This document shows positions 1 to 7,389 of a stretch of DNA of 21,518 nt, in pieces. Positions within the stretch are counted from its first letter, which is position 1. Every line of letters begins with the position of its first letter. A model generated the notes under the pieces. The model ran no database searches, was not told the origin of the DNA, and worked only from the letters and a program-made list of their open reading frames with translations. A program made the position numbers and the translations under genes. Origin of the DNA: Brevibacterium picturae (GTDB lineage Bacteria; Actinomycetota; Actinomycetes; Actinomycetales; Brevibacteriaceae). Where the stretch lies: the NCBI RefSeq assembly GCF_030453725.1, contig NZ_JAKDJU010000037.1:1-21518 (forward strand), given 5' to 3'.

Positions 1-873
1 GTCTGGGCGATCGTCAACGCGCCGAAGGCGACTCAGGCGTTGGCCGAGACGGTCGCCGCCGTCCAAGCTCACGTGACCACGGTCATCGTGATCGGTCGCA
101 GCGATTCGATGAGCCGCGCCGTGAACAAGGAGCTGGCGCGCGGTTTCGCCCGCGTCGACGTGTCGCCGGGCGTCGGCAAGCACCGCATGATCATCGGCAG
201 CCGTGCGCTGTCGTCACCCAGTCTGCCGAGCTTCCCCAAGCATGGCAGCATCGACCATCCGGCCACAGGTCCGCTGCAGGTCAGGGCCCATGGTGCCTGC
301 TTCTCCGGGGTGAAGGGCGATGAAGGCTCGGCAGCACTGCTCGAAGCCCTGGCTGCTGAAACTCAGATAGCCGCAACTTCGACCGTTGAAGCTCGCACCG
401 TCGAGGTGACGGCCGGCTCCCCTCGATCCGTCCTTGATCTCGGCTGTGGGAACGGGTGGCTGCTGTGTGCGGCGTTGCAGGTGACGTCGGCGGCGACGGG
501 TGCCGGCGTGGATGTGTCGAGGGCGGCGGTCGCCTCGGCGGGGGAGACGGCGGAGGCTAACGGACTCGAGATCGAGACCGTGCTCGCCGATGCCACGGAT
601 GCGCAGGCTCTGGCCGGGCCCGGGTCCGGACTGAGCAGCGACGGTTACGATCTGATCCTCCTCAACCCGCCTTTCCACCAGGGCACGGCGATCGAGACCG
701 ATACCGCGGCCGGGCTCATGCGCACAGCGGCGAAGCTTCTGGCGCCCGGCGGGCAGGTTCTCACCGTCTTCAACTCTCACCTGCGCTATCGCGATGTCTT
801 GGAGCGCCACATCGGTCCCAGCGAGCAGGTGGCCCGCACCAGCAAGTTCACCGTTGTCCGCAGCCGCCGTTAG
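1..873 (+). CDS. RsmC/RlmG-type rRNA (guanine-N2)-methyltransferase, 5' end missing
   Basis: The reading frame is open from base 1, so the gene starts upstream of the window; 290 residues are visible. It belongs to the two-domain class I SAM-dependent methyltransferases related to RsmC and RlmG, which methylate the N2 of a guanine in 16S or 23S rRNA. The N-terminal part is the divergent, catalytically silent Rossmann-like domain of that family. The C-terminal part carries the SAM-binding motif DLGCGNG (about residue 146 of the visible protein) and the catalytic NPPFHQG motif (about residue 222). The end, with 'FNSHLRYRD' and 'SKFTVVRS', also fits RlmG/RsmC. Sequence alone does not tell me which rRNA is the target. 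A TTG at base 40 is in frame, but homologous-looking sequence continues upstream of it, so it is not taken as the start. The family assignment is firm and the substrate is inferred. Confidence 0.88.
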   Translation, partial: VWAIVNAPKATQALAETVAAVQAHVTTVIVIGRSDSMSRAVNKELARGFARVDVSPGVGKHRMIIGSRALSSPSLPSFPKHGSIDHPATGPLQVRAHGACFSGVKGDEGSAALLEALAAETQIAATSTVEARTVEVTAGSPRSVLDLGCGNGWLLCAALQVTSAATGAGVDVSRAAVASAGETAEANGLEIETVLADATDAQALAGPGSGLSSDGYDLILLNPPFHQGTAIETDTAAGLMRTAAKLLAPGGQVLTVFNSHLRYRDVLERHIGPSEQVARTSKFTVVRSRR

Positions 874-916
874 AGTCCGCCTGCAACTTCTGCGAATACT
901 TTGAGTCAGGGAGTGC

Positions 917-1186
917 TCATCGGCGCCGCAGCTGCCCGGAGGACCGAAGGCGGTTGTCGGCTCGGCTGCTTCTGGTCAAGAGCAGAATCGCTTCCCAGCT
1001 GACTGTCGTGAGGATGAACGGCAATGTGACTATCCAGCACACGACGGCGAACACCGCCTTAGCGACCCACCCTCCTTCTCCGATCTGCGACCAGATCGAT
1101 ACTCCCGCGCTGAGTATCACGAGTATGCTCGTCAGCGCGAGGACAATGAAGAACGCAACTTTAGCGCCCTGTGATGACGGTGTCAT
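917..1186 (-). CDS. Small two-helix membrane protein, unknown function
   Basis: This is an 89-residue protein that I do not recognise. It has two long hydrophobic segments (about residues 9-31 and 42-71) separated by a short Gly/Trp-containing loop, and a strongly basic C-terminal tail (RSSRADNRLRSSGQLRRR). That suggests a membrane hairpin with the tail in the cytoplasm by the positive-inside rule. Its ATG lies inside the end of the UvrA-like gene (26-base overlap in a different frame), so it is probably translated by coupling on the same mRNA. Proteins next to drug-resistance ABC ATPases are sometimes membrane partners, but nothing in this sequence proves that. It ends close to the convergent methyltransferase gene with a 43-base gap, in which I see no clear terminator. 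Confidence 0.72.
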   Translation of the reverse strand: MTPSSQGAKVAFFIVLALTSILVILSAGVSIWSQIGEGGWVAKAVFAVVCWIVTLPFILTTVSWEAILLLTRSSRADNRLRSSGQLRRR

Positions 1187-3728
1187 TGACTACTTCTTTC
1201 CTGGTGGCGGCCTTTTGCAGGCCTTGTGGCGAGTTCTGCCTGCCAGCGGTGCCGAACCGCGCAGACAGAACCTCGGCCGTGGCACCGACACCAGCCGCGG
1301 CCACCTTGCGGGGAGGCCCCTCGGCGACGATCTGACCGCCGTCCGGGCCAGGGCCGGGGCCCATGTCGATGAGCCAGTCGGAGCCGGCGGCCAGCTCCAT
1401 ATTGTGATCGGCGATGAGGATCGTATCGCCCTCGTCGACGATCTGTCGGAAGAGTTCACCCAGCACTCGCCCGTCGCTTGGGTGCAGACCATTGGCCGGT
1501 TCGTCGAGGATGAACAGTGAACGCTCACGTCGCTTCCTGGCCCGCATCACCGCGGCCAGCCGCAGCCGCTGCGCCTCACCGCCGGACAGCGTCGCCGAGG
1601 ACTGTCCGAGCAGCAGACCACCGAGGCCAACCCTCTGCAGGACCTCGAAATGGGCGACGAGTCCCAGTCGTTCTCCGAACACCTCCGCTGCGGCATCGAT
1701 GGACAGGTCGAGGACATCCGCGATGGTCAGTTCTTCGACTGTGACCTCCAGAGTCTGCTCGGCGAACCGGCGTCCCTCACATTGTGGGCAGGTGCCGCTG
1801 GAGGCCGGCAGGTGGACGAGGTCGATGGTGATGATGCCCAATCCTTCACAGCGCGGGCACCGCCCACGGGCGGTGTTGAACGAGAACTGCGTGGAGGTGA
1901 AGCCGCGGCTGCGGGCCAGATCGGTCTTGGCGAAGAGAGTGCGGATCTTGTCGAAGATGCCCAGGTAGGTGCCGATGACTGATCGCGGTGACCGCCCGAT
2001 GGTGGACTGATCGAAGCTGACGACCCGATCGAAGGCCTCGAGCCCGGCGGCGCTCGCCCCAACAAGTTCGCCCCGCTCACCGCCATGGGCCACAGCCTGT
2101 GGTTCATCGTCACCATCGAAGGGGGAGGCCCCGGCGTTCCTGGCCAGTGTTGCCACCGACCGCAGCACCGAGCTCTTGCCCGCACCCGAGACTCCCGTCA
2201 GGGTCGTGAGACGACCGATGGGAAATTCCAGAGACAGATCGCTGAGGTTGTTCGCCGACAGACTGGTGCACCGGGCCCAGCCCTCGAAGTCGTGAGGCGC
2301 ACGCCATGGCTGCTTCGGGGCTTCGTTGCGCAGGCGGACAGCGGTCGAGCTCTCCGCGTCGAGTGCCTCGGTGACGGGTCCGGAGAACATGAGCTGGCCT
2401 CCACGCGCACCTCCGCCGGGACCGAGTTCGATGACCCAATCGCAGCGGCGCACCAGCTCCATATCGTGTTCGACGAGGATGACCGTATTGCCCGCATCCC
2501 GCAGAGCCTCAATATGGGTGAAGAGGTGATCGGTGTCCTTCGGGTGCAGACCGGTGGAGAGTTCGTCGAAGACATAGACCATGCCGTGAAGGCCGCTGTG
2601 CAGATGGGCTGCCAAGCGCAGTCGCTGCAGCTCACCGGGGGAGAGGGTGGCCGCTGACCGTTTGGGTGGAAGGTAGCCGACGCCGAGGTTGTCGATTACG
2701 TCGGTGCGCTTGTCGAGTTCGTCGAGGAGGACGTGGGCGGCCTCATCTGTGGCTGCGGAGAATCGCTTCGAATCGCTGGGGCCGCGTTCGAGGTCGGCGG
2801 CGATGGCGGCGTTGATCGTCACGGCTAGGTCTGTGAGGCTGTGGTCGCCCACCTCGGCGATATTCTCCCCGCCGATCGTCACCGCCAATGCGGCAGGGTT
2901 GATGCGGCTCCCATGGCAATCGGGGCAGAGGTCGTTGCTGAGGAATTCCTCGGTGCGCTCGCGGATCGTGGCACTGCTGGTCGTGACCATGGTGTCGAGC
3001 AGGTACCGGCGGGCGCTGCGGAATTTGCCTGTGTATTCGCGGGCGACGTGGTCGAGTATCTTCTCCGGCTCGACGGTCACGGATGGTGTGTCTTCCGTGG
3101 TCAGCAGCCAGGTGCGGGTGTCAGCGGGCAGGCGCTTCCAGGGAATGTCGACGTCGATTCCCAGTGCCTCGACAAGGTGCTTGAAATTCCGTCCCAGCCA
3201 GCCTCCCGGCCAGGCGGCGATGGCGCCCTCGCGAATGGTCAGAGCGTCGTCGGGTACGGCTGCGTTGAGGTCGAGGTCATGGATGCTGCCCTTCGCCGCG
3301 CACGTCGGGCAGGCACCCTCGACGGTGTTGGGGGAGAAAGCAGAAGCAAGCAGACGACCCTGGTTCGCCGGATAGTCACCGAAGCGGGAGAAGAGCACTC
3401 GCAGCAGATCCGAGACCTGCGACAGCGTGCCCACGCTCGAGTTCTCCGGTGGTGTCGACACCAGCTGTTTCACTGCAATGCCGGCCGGAAGGCCCGTGAT
3501 CCGGTCGACCTGGGGCGCAGAGACCGCGCCGAGGAGGTGACGGGTGAAGGGCGAGACCGATTCGAGGTAGCGCCTTTGGGCCTCTGCGTAGATGGTGTCG
3601 AAGGCCAGGGACGATTTGCCGGAGCCGGAGACGCCGCAGATGCCGATGAGCTGCCTGTGCGGGAGAGAGACGGAGAAGCCGGACAGGTTGTGCTCGCGAG
3701 CGCCGACGACGCCGATCTCTTCGGTCAT
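1161..3728 (-). CDS. UvrA-like ABC ATPase (UvrA2/DrrC type) lacking the UvrB-binding domain
   Basis: An 855-residue protein with two ABC ATPase modules in UvrA order. The first Walker A is GVSGSGKS (residues 32-39), with signature LSPGELQRLRLA and Walker B VYVFDELSTGLHP. The second Walker A is GVSGAGKSS, with LSGGEAQRLRLA and LFILDEPANGLHP. Canonical UvrA is about 940-970 residues. Here the sequence runs directly from 'LFSRFGDYP' (about 120) to 'GACPTC' (138-143), so the UvrB-binding domain and the first half of the N-terminal zinc finger are absent. The C-terminal zinc module is intact (CPRC, 19 residues, CPQC). This architecture is typical of UvrA2 and of DrrC-type self-resistance proteins, which bind DNA or intercalators without UvrB. 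I chose ATG 3728, preceded by GAGGAAG, over the in-frame GTG at 3773, which lies within an inverted repeat. Probable role: protection against DNA-damaging drugs (inferred). Confidence 0.92.
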   Translation of the reverse strand: MTEEIGVVGAREHNLSGFSVSLPHRQLIGICGVSGSGKSSLAFDTIYAEAQRRYLESVSPFTRHLLGAVSAPQVDRITGLPAGIAVKQLVSTPPENSSVGTLSQVSDLLRVLFSRFGDYPANQGRLLASAFSPNTVEGACPTCAAKGSIHDLDLNAAVPDDALTIREGAIAAWPGGWLGRNFKHLVEALGIDVDIPWKRLPADTRTWLLTTEDTPSVTVEPEKILDHVAREYTGKFRSARRYLLDTMVTTSSATIRERTEEFLSNDLCPDCHGSRINPAALAVTIGGENIAEVGDHSLTDLAVTINAAIAADLERGPSDSKRFSAATDEAAHVLLDELDKRTDVIDNLGVGYLPPKRSAATLSPGELQRLRLAAHLHSGLHGMVYVFDELSTGLHPKDTDHLFTHIEALRDAGNTVILVEHDMELVRRCDWVIELGPGGGARGGQLMFSGPVTEALDAESSTAVRLRNEAPKQPWRAPHDFEGWARCTSLSANNLSDLSLEFPIGRLTTLTGVSGAGKSSVLRSVATLARNAGASPFDGDDEPQAVAHGGERGELVGASAAGLEAFDRVVSFDQSTIGRSPRSVIGTYLGIFDKIRTLFAKTDLARSRGFTSTQFSFNTARGRCPRCEGLGIITIDLVHLPASSGTCPQCEGRRFAEQTLEVTVEELTIADVLDLSIDAAAEVFGERLGLVAHFEVLQRVGLGGLLLGQSSATLSGGEAQRLRLAAVMRARKRRERSLFILDEPANGLHPSDGRVLGELFRQIVDEGDTILIADHNMELAAGSDWLIDMGPGPGPDGGQIVAEGPPRKVAAAGVGATAEVLSARFGTAGRQNSPQGLQKAATRKEVVNDTVITGR

Positions 3729-3747
3729 GAGTTGGCCACTTCCTCTC

Positions 3748-3779
3748 GTCCGGGAACAACCATGGGGTTGCACCCGGAC
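3748..3779 (-). promoter_or_regulatory. Long interrupted inverted repeat between HAAS gene and uvrA-like gene
   Basis: GTCCGGG-AA-CAACC-ATGG-GGTTG-CA-CCCGGAC forms a 12-bp stem with one 2x2 internal loop and a 4-base loop. It starts 13 bases after the HAAS-protein stop codon and ends 20 bases before the start of the uvrA-like gene. No T-run follows on the minus strand. It may be a tract-less terminator for the padR operon, a 5'-UTR hairpin of the uvrA-like mRNA, or both. The structure is read directly; its function is not known. Confidence 0.55.
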
Positions 3780-3791
3780 CAGGCTACGCGG

Positions 3792-4757
3792 TCAGCGGTT
3801 CGCTCGGTGGGCGCGCCACGTGCTGATCTGATCCCAGATGACGATCGCCCAGATTGCGATGACAGTGATGATCTGCTGCACCTCGGCGCCGGAGGTGCTC
3901 GTCAGCTCAGGGTGCAGGACCGTCTGAGTCAGCAGCGCGATCGTGAGGAAGACGGCCGTGGCCACATCGATGATGACTCCGCTGAGGAGGACGGCTGGAC
4001 GTGCCGATGAACGAACCAGCTTCACCACCTCGACAATGGCCATGAGCGCCAGGAAGCCCCAGTATCCGAGCAGCCAGCCCGTCCCGAGTTCGGGATTGAT
4101 GAAGGGCTCACCGCTGTTGAGGTGGCCGACGTAGAACAGGGTGGTCGGGACGAAGGGGATCAGCGCCAGAAGGACGAGGAAGACCAGACCGAGAATCGCC
4201 TCGGCGCGGATCTGCTTCGCCTTCACATCGGTCGCGTGCAGCTGATCGACGGACCAGGTGGTCCTGGTGTCGTTCATCTTTTCAGCAGCACCACCGCTGA
4301 GACCGCGGTCCCCGAGGGCGATGAGGATCGTGAGCGTGGCGAAGGCGACGAGCAGTGCAATGACCGTTTTGGCGACGAGCTGGCCGATCAGTGCCCCGAT
4401 CTGGACTGGATCGTGGGAGGCGATGAAGCCGATGGCGGAGGAGAGAGCCGCGGCCACGGCGACGAGCGGAAGCACCCAGCGCATGGTCCAGAGGAAGATC
4501 GGATAGGATTTCGGCCCGATGAGATGTTGCGGGGAGTTCGTGTACTCACGTGAGAGCTGAATCGGATCGCCGAGTTCTTCGAGCACCTCGCGCTCGGCAG
4601 CCGCGGTCTGCTCATCTGCAGGATGTTCCAGGCCGCCGAGGCGGGCCTCGACCATATCGTCGATCGTGGCCCTGATCTCTGCTGCGATGTCAGACCGTGA
4701 GTTCTCCGGCAGGTGGCCGATCACGGTGTCGACGTAGATGTCGGTGAGAGCACTCAT
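3792..4757 (-). CDS. HAAS-domain permease-like membrane protein, PadR partner
   Basis: A 321-residue protein. The N-terminal soluble region (about residues 1-80) is a HAAS/DUF1700-like domain ('DIYVDTVIGHLPENSRSDIAAEIRATI', then an acidic helix with 'EELGDPIQLSREY'). About six hydrophobic segments follow, roughly residues 95-320. HAAS proteins are usually encoded next to PadR repressors and are thought to sense or transduce a membrane-linked signal; the exact role is not established. The start is ATG 4757. It overlaps the padR stop in an ATGA junction and is preceded by AAGGG at good spacing. The longer frame reaching 4892 is rejected because it would run deep into padR. Expression should follow padR and so be autoregulated with it. 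Confidence 0.85.
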   Translation of the reverse strand: MSALTDIYVDTVIGHLPENSRSDIAAEIRATIDDMVEARLGGLEHPADEQTAAAEREVLEELGDPIQLSREYTNSPQHLIGPKSYPIFLWTMRWVLPLVAVAAALSSAIGFIASHDPVQIGALIGQLVAKTVIALLVAFATLTILIALGDRGLSGGAAEKMNDTRTTWSVDQLHATDVKAKQIRAEAILGLVFLVLLALIPFVPTTLFYVGHLNSGEPFINPELGTGWLLGYWGFLALMAIVEVVKLVRSSARPAVLLSGVIIDVATAVFLTIALLTQTVLHPELTSTSGAEVQQIITVIAIWAIVIWDQISTWRAHRANR

Positions 4758-5101
4758 GGTGTCCCTTCTTTCCAGAGTGTCGTGATGCTGGAGTTGAGTT
4801 CCAGCCATTGGGTGTGAAGTGCTGCGGCGACTTCGGCCCCGCTGGTGGTGACGGTGTAGTACTTGCGCGGACGTGCCTGTTCCGTGTTCCATTCGGCGGT
4901 GAGCAGGCCCTGTTTCTCGAGTCGTCGCAGCAGCGGATAGAGGGTGTTGGCCTCTGTGGCGATGCCGGCTTCGGTGAGAGTCGTGAGCAGGGAGTACCCG
5001 TATTGCGGCTGACGGCAGGCGACGAGGCTGGCGAAGACGACGGTGCCTCGCCTCAGCTCCTGTTCGTGTGTCGCCAATGCCTGCTCTTCATCCTCGTTCA
5101 T
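4754..5101 (-). CDS. PadR family transcriptional regulator
   Basis: A 115-residue winged-helix repressor of the PadR family. The core runs 'PQYGYSLLTTLTEAGIATE', then 'TLYPLLRRLEKQGLL', then a wing containing 'RPRKYYTVTTSG', which is the classic PadR pattern. The length is usual for the short PadR-s2 group. It is the first gene of a two-gene operon with the HAAS membrane protein (ATGA overlap). A perfect 23-bp palindrome lies 10-32 bases upstream of the ATG, inside a good -35/-10 promoter, so negative autoregulation is likely. No Shine-Dalgarno sequence precedes this ATG, and the predicted transcription start falls at or next to it, which suggests a leaderless mRNA. The inducer is unknown; PadR proteins often respond to phenolic compounds or cationic drugs. 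Confidence 0.93.
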   Translation of the reverse strand: MNEDEEQALATHEQELRRGTVVFASLVACRQPQYGYSLLTTLTEAGIATEANTLYPLLRRLEKQGLLTAEWNTEQARPRKYYTVTTSGAEVAAALHTQWLELNSSITTLWKEGTP

Positions 5102-5108
5102 GCTTCAC

Positions 5109-5137
5109 ACAATAGTGTGTGACACACACTATTGCAA
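5109..5137 (-). promoter_or_regulatory. padR promoter (-35 TTGCAA, 17-bp spacer, -10 TATTGT)
   Basis: On the minus strand, TTGCAA (5137-5132) and TATTGT (5114-5109) are separated by exactly 17 bases. Each hexamer matches the vegetative consensus at 4 of 6 positions. The -10 ends 7 bases before the padR ATG, so initiation would be at or within about one base of the start codon. The promoter is predicted from sequence only. Confidence 0.6.
5111..5133. promoter_or_regulatory. Probable PadR operator: 23-bp perfect palindrome
   Basis: The arms AATAGTGTGTG and CACACACTATT are exact reverse complements around a single central A at 5122. The palindrome covers the whole spacer of the padR promoter and touches both hexamers, an ideal position for a repressor that competes with RNA polymerase. 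The assignment to PadR rests on adjacency and on PadR operators usually being self-adjacent palindromes. Confidence 0.75.
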
Positions 5138-5284
5138 TAGGCGGGGTATGGTCCGGCACCAGGACATCTGCATGAGCGGCGAGGTGAAACCAGCTCGAAA
5201 TGTTTGCGCTTTGCCTGAAATCCAGGCGAAATATCCCTCGGCTAGCCTGAGTCCAAGAGCGAGAGAACTGCGATAGGGATGGCG

Positions 5285-5728
5285 ATGAGCGAATTGGCAA
5301 TGACCTCGGCGAATACGACTCATCGAGTCGACGGAATGAACTTCTATACACGCAAGTGGGTTCGCCCGGAGGACCTCAATGCGAACGGCTCGCTCTTCGG
5401 AGGAAGCCTGCTGAAGTGGATCGACGAGGAAGCTGCGATCTACGCGATCATTCAGCTCGGCAGCCACAGTGTGGTCACGAAGCTCATCTCCGAGATCAAC
5501 TTCGTAGCTTCGGCTCGGCAAGGGGATCTCATCGAGATGGGTCTCGTCGCAACTCGTTTCGGCAACACGTCACTGACGATGCGTGCTCAGGTGCGCAATA
5601 TGATCACGCGCAAGTCTATTCTGAGCATCGACAGGATCGTCTTCGTCAGCGTAGGGGAGACGGGGCAGCCAGACCCTCACGGCTATTCATCGATCACCTA
5701 TGAGCGTGATCGCATGCCCGTGGTGTGA
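5285..5728 (+). CDS. Acyl-CoA thioesterase, hotdog fold (YciA/BFIT-like)
   Basis: A 147-residue single-domain hotdog protein that hydrolyses acyl-CoA to free acid and CoA. The typical core is visible: 'RPEDLNANGSLFGGSLLKWIDEEAAIYA', with GSLFGG at 35-40 and the putative catalytic Asp at 47, followed by 'INFVASARQGDLIEMGLVATRFGNTSLTMRAQV'. Two in-frame ATGs lie close together, at 5279 and 5285. AGGG at 5275-5278 abuts the first but sits 6 bases before the second, so 5285 is preferred. The gene stands alone, divergent from padR and convergent with the tfoX-like gene. Substrate chain length cannot be judged from sequence. Confidence 0.9.
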   Translation: MSELAMTSANTTHRVDGMNFYTRKWVRPEDLNANGSLFGGSLLKWIDEEAAIYAIIQLGSHSVVTKLISEINFVASARQGDLIEMGLVATRFGNTSLTMRAQVRNMITRKSILSIDRIVFVSVGETGQPDPHGYSSITYERDRMPVV

Positions 5729-5741
5729 AGCGGCGGGTACT

Positions 5742-5753
5742 GACCAGCTGGTC
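5742..5753. terminator. Weak palindrome in the convergent gap after the thioesterase gene
   Basis: GACCAGCTGGTC is a perfect 12-bp palindrome between two convergent genes. The stem would be short once a loop is allowed, and no T-run follows. It is a possible weak terminator element only. Confidence 0.25.
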
Positions 5754-5768
5754 GAGCCTCACAGGGCC

Positions 5769-6113
5769 TCACCTGGGCGCTCGGTTGTAGTCGATCGCAA
5801 ATGAGAGCCATAGTGCCAGCGAGGCCTCGTCGACAAGGTGGTCGGCGGCGACGGTGATCCAGCCTGGTCCCATGGTTCGTCCCGTTCCCATCTCGGCCTG
5901 TTCAGCACCGGGTTGTTCGAGCAGCAGCCGGTCGTGGTCTTCAGCGGCGATCCTGACCAGCAGGGAGCCGTCCTTGCCGGCACTGACGATCATCTTCTCG
6001 TTGACCATGAACGAGCGACCGCCGAACATCGAGACCTCGCGTTGAATGGGTTCAGCGGCGATTGAGGTGCGGATGCGTTCTGCCAGTGACCTTTGCGCGG
6101 ACGTCATCGTCAT
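5769..6113 (-). CDS. TfoX/Sxy N-terminal-domain protein
   Basis: A 114-residue protein matching the TfoX N-terminal domain family: an early helix, then 'VSMFGGRSFMVNEKMIVSAGKDGSLLVRI' with the hallmark MFGG-x2-F at 29-34, and a C-terminal helical part. In gammaproteobacteria Sxy/TfoX controls competence together with CRP. Stand-alone N-terminal domains in actinobacteria have no established role, so the competence function should not be carried over. The ATG at 6113 overlaps the stop of the upstream SnoaL-like gene (ATGA), which implies translational coupling. A second ATG at 6107 is possible. Confidence 0.85.
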   Translation of the reverse strand: MTMTSAQRSLAERIRTSIAAEPIQREVSMFGGRSFMVNEKMIVSAGKDGSLLVRIAAEDHDRLLLEQPGAEQAEMGTGRTMGPGWITVAADHLVDEASLALWLSFAIDYNRAPR

Positions 6114-6481
6114 TGCGCACCTCGGTCCGGATCCTGAGGGCCATAGGAGAGTCGATCGAAGATGAGCACGCTCTCGCTGATGAGTCCTTCGCGAACAGTG
6201 AAGAATTCGGCGGCTGGTGCAGTCGTTGTGGCTGCTGTCTCGGGGTAGTAGAACAGTGCGACCCTGTCGGCCTCAGCGAAAGCGGCAATGTCGCTGATGC
6301 CGGTGAGCATCGGCGCGAATCCGCCGATGAACGACCTGTACGCCTCCTTGCCTTCGAGGTCGGCTCCTGGGGCTCGGCATGCGATGTCCTCGTCGATGAG
6401 ATCCATTGCCCCATCGATATCACCGCTGGTCCACGCGTGGTGATATCGGCTGACGACGTCCTGGGCTGATTCGTAGGTCAT
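6110..6481 (-). CDS. SnoaL-like/NTF2-fold protein
   Basis: A 123-residue NTF2-superfamily cone-fold protein. It shows the usual pattern: N-terminal helix 'VVSRYHHAWTSGDIDGAMDLIDEDI', then 'GADLEGKEAYRSFIGGF', then strands ending in 'EFFTVREGLISESVLIFD'. Members include small isomerases, hydrolases and ligand-binding proteins, so the reaction is unknown. ATG 6481 is chosen because AGAGGAG lies 6 bases upstream; the frame extension to 6550 has no such site. It is the first gene of a pair with the TfoX-like gene, joined by an ATGA overlap. Confidence 0.85.
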   Translation of the reverse strand: MTYESAQDVVSRYHHAWTSGDIDGAMDLIDEDIACRAPGADLEGKEAYRSFIGGFAPMLTGISDIAAFAEADRVALFYYPETAATTTAPAAEFFTVREGLISESVLIFDRLSYGPQDPDRGAQ

Positions 6482-6537
6482 GAGAAGCTCCTCTGCGATC
6501 GATGGTTCCGTGTGAGTGTGCAAACGGATGTGTGTGA

Positions 6538-6557
6538 AAGCTGACACCACGCAGCTT
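6538..6557 (-). terminator. Weak hairpin downstream of the SRPBCC gene
   Basis: AAGCTG and CAGCTT are complementary with an 8-base loop and lie 15 bases past the SRPBCC stop on the minus strand. Only a short T-run follows (CTTTC). It is a possible terminator of the arsR-SRPBCC operon, or an operator for the SnoaL-like gene. Confidence 0.3.
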
Positions 6558-6571
6558 GTTGTGTTGTCCCG

Positions 6572-7012
6572 TCAGGTCATTGTCGCGTCTGGCTGCCAGT
6601 CATCGATTCCTGCATCTCCGCCCGAACCGGCGATGATCAGGCGGGGGAGGAAGTGCGCCCAACCGTCGGCGTGACCGCGGACCTCAGCGTCGGGCAGCTG
6701 CGCATGGAGCAGATCGACCCGCGTTCCCGATCCAATGGCGGTCAGGGTGAATTCGACCCGGGACGCACCAGGGGGAAGATCCACGCTGCCGGCGAATCCC
6801 CATGACACGACCACACGATAGGGGCGACTGACCTCGAGGAATTTCCCTCGGACGGGGTGCCCCGCGATGTCGACGGCGAATCGGCCCCCAGCCGTCGCCT
6901 CCAGATCGGCGTACTGGCCCATCCAGGCCGTCATGCCTGAGTTCGTCGTCAGGTACTCGAAAACCGTCTCCGGCGAGGCGGCGATCTCGATGGAATCTCG
7001 GAATTCAGCCAT
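6572..7012 (-). CDS. SRPBCC (AHSA1/START-like) domain protein
   Basis: A 146-residue protein of the activator-of-Hsp90-homologue/SRPBCC family with a hydrophobic ligand-binding cavity. Diagnostic stretches are 'FRDSIEIAASPETVFEYLT', 'AWMG', 'GGRFAVDIAGHPVRGKFLEV', 'RVVVSWGFAG' and 'SRVEFTLTAIGSGTRVDLLHAQLP'. ATG 7012 gives the normal family N-terminus; the longer frame to 7126 only adds sequence shared with the upstream gene. It overlaps the end of the ArsR-type gene by 8 bases. ArsR plus AHSA1-type pairs are widespread, and the SRPBCC partner is usually assumed to bind the regulator's ligand or act in its stress response. The ligand here is unknown. Confidence 0.88.
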   Translation of the reverse strand: MAEFRDSIEIAASPETVFEYLTTNSGMTAWMGQYADLEATAGGRFAVDIAGHPVRGKFLEVSRPYRVVVSWGFAGSVDLPPGASRVEFTLTAIGSGTRVDLLHAQLPDAEVRGHADGWAHFLPRLIIAGSGGDAGIDDWQPDATMT

Positions 7013-7352
7013 GGGCCTCGCCGCCTGCATTCTCGGGTTCGTCTCGTGCCTCGATAGCAGCCTTGAGTTCCGAGAGTTTGGTCGGCCAGAAGTCGTCGAG
7101 GTAGGAGCGAACTGCCGCAAGGCCATCGGTCTCGACTGCGAACAGGTGGCGTGTGCCTTCGCGGACGCCGACGGTCAGGCCGGCTCTTCGAAGCACGCCG
7201 AGATGGTGCGATGTCGTCTGCTGGGACAGTCCGACTACCTCGGCGATGGACCCGACCGGGAGCGGATGGCCGCGGATCGCATGGAGAATCGACCGGCGAT
7301 TGCTGTCGGCGAGCGCTCGAAGTGGCAGGTCGATGTCGGGTTCAGCAGTCAT
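7005..7352 (-). CDS. ArsR family winged-helix transcriptional regulator
   Basis: A 115-residue ArsR-type repressor: 'LRALADSNRRSILHAIRGHPLPVGSIAEVVGLSQQTTSHHLGVLRRAGLTVGVREGTRHLFAVETDGL' gives the helix-turn-helix and wing. It contains no cysteine, so it is not a classic metal sensor with an ELCVCDL-type site. That fits the non-metal ArsR proteins paired with SRPBCC partners. Three ATGs cluster at the start (7391, 7361, 7352). AAAGG abuts 7361 and lies about 9 bases before 7352, so 7352 is preferred. An inverted repeat at 7390-7405 just upstream is the likely operator. It is the first gene of the two-gene operon. Confidence 0.88.
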   Translation of the reverse strand: MTAEPDIDLPLRALADSNRRSILHAIRGHPLPVGSIAEVVGLSQQTTSHHLGVLRRAGLTVGVREGTRHLFAVETDGLAAVRSYLDDFWPTKLSELKAAIEARDEPENAGGEAHG

Positions 7353-7389
7353 CGTCGGCATCCTTTCGCTCGGATGCAGACAGACTACC

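Noticed and set aside
3729..3773. N-terminal extension of the uvrA-like protein to GTG 3773
   Set aside because: The extra 15 residues do not resemble the UvrA N-terminus, the GTG lies inside a stem-loop, and the ATG at 3728 has a better ribosome binding site.
2841..4010. A 389-codon plus-strand frame opposite the uvrA-like gene and the HAAS gene
   Set aside because: It crosses two well-supported minus-strand genes and their regulatory gap, and shows no known motif.
4758..4892. N-terminal extension of the HAAS protein
   Set aside because: It would overlap padR by 139 bases; the ATGA junction at 4757 with a good ribosome binding site explains the start.
5213..5227. GCCTG-AAATC-CAGGC inverted repeat before the thioesterase gene
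   Set aside because: It has only 5-bp arms and no nearby regulator or clear promoter; this is expected by chance in a high-GC sequence.
5043..5276. A 77-codon plus-strand frame over the padR promoter region
   Set aside because: It overlaps the padR operator and start, has no ribosome binding site and no recognisable motif.
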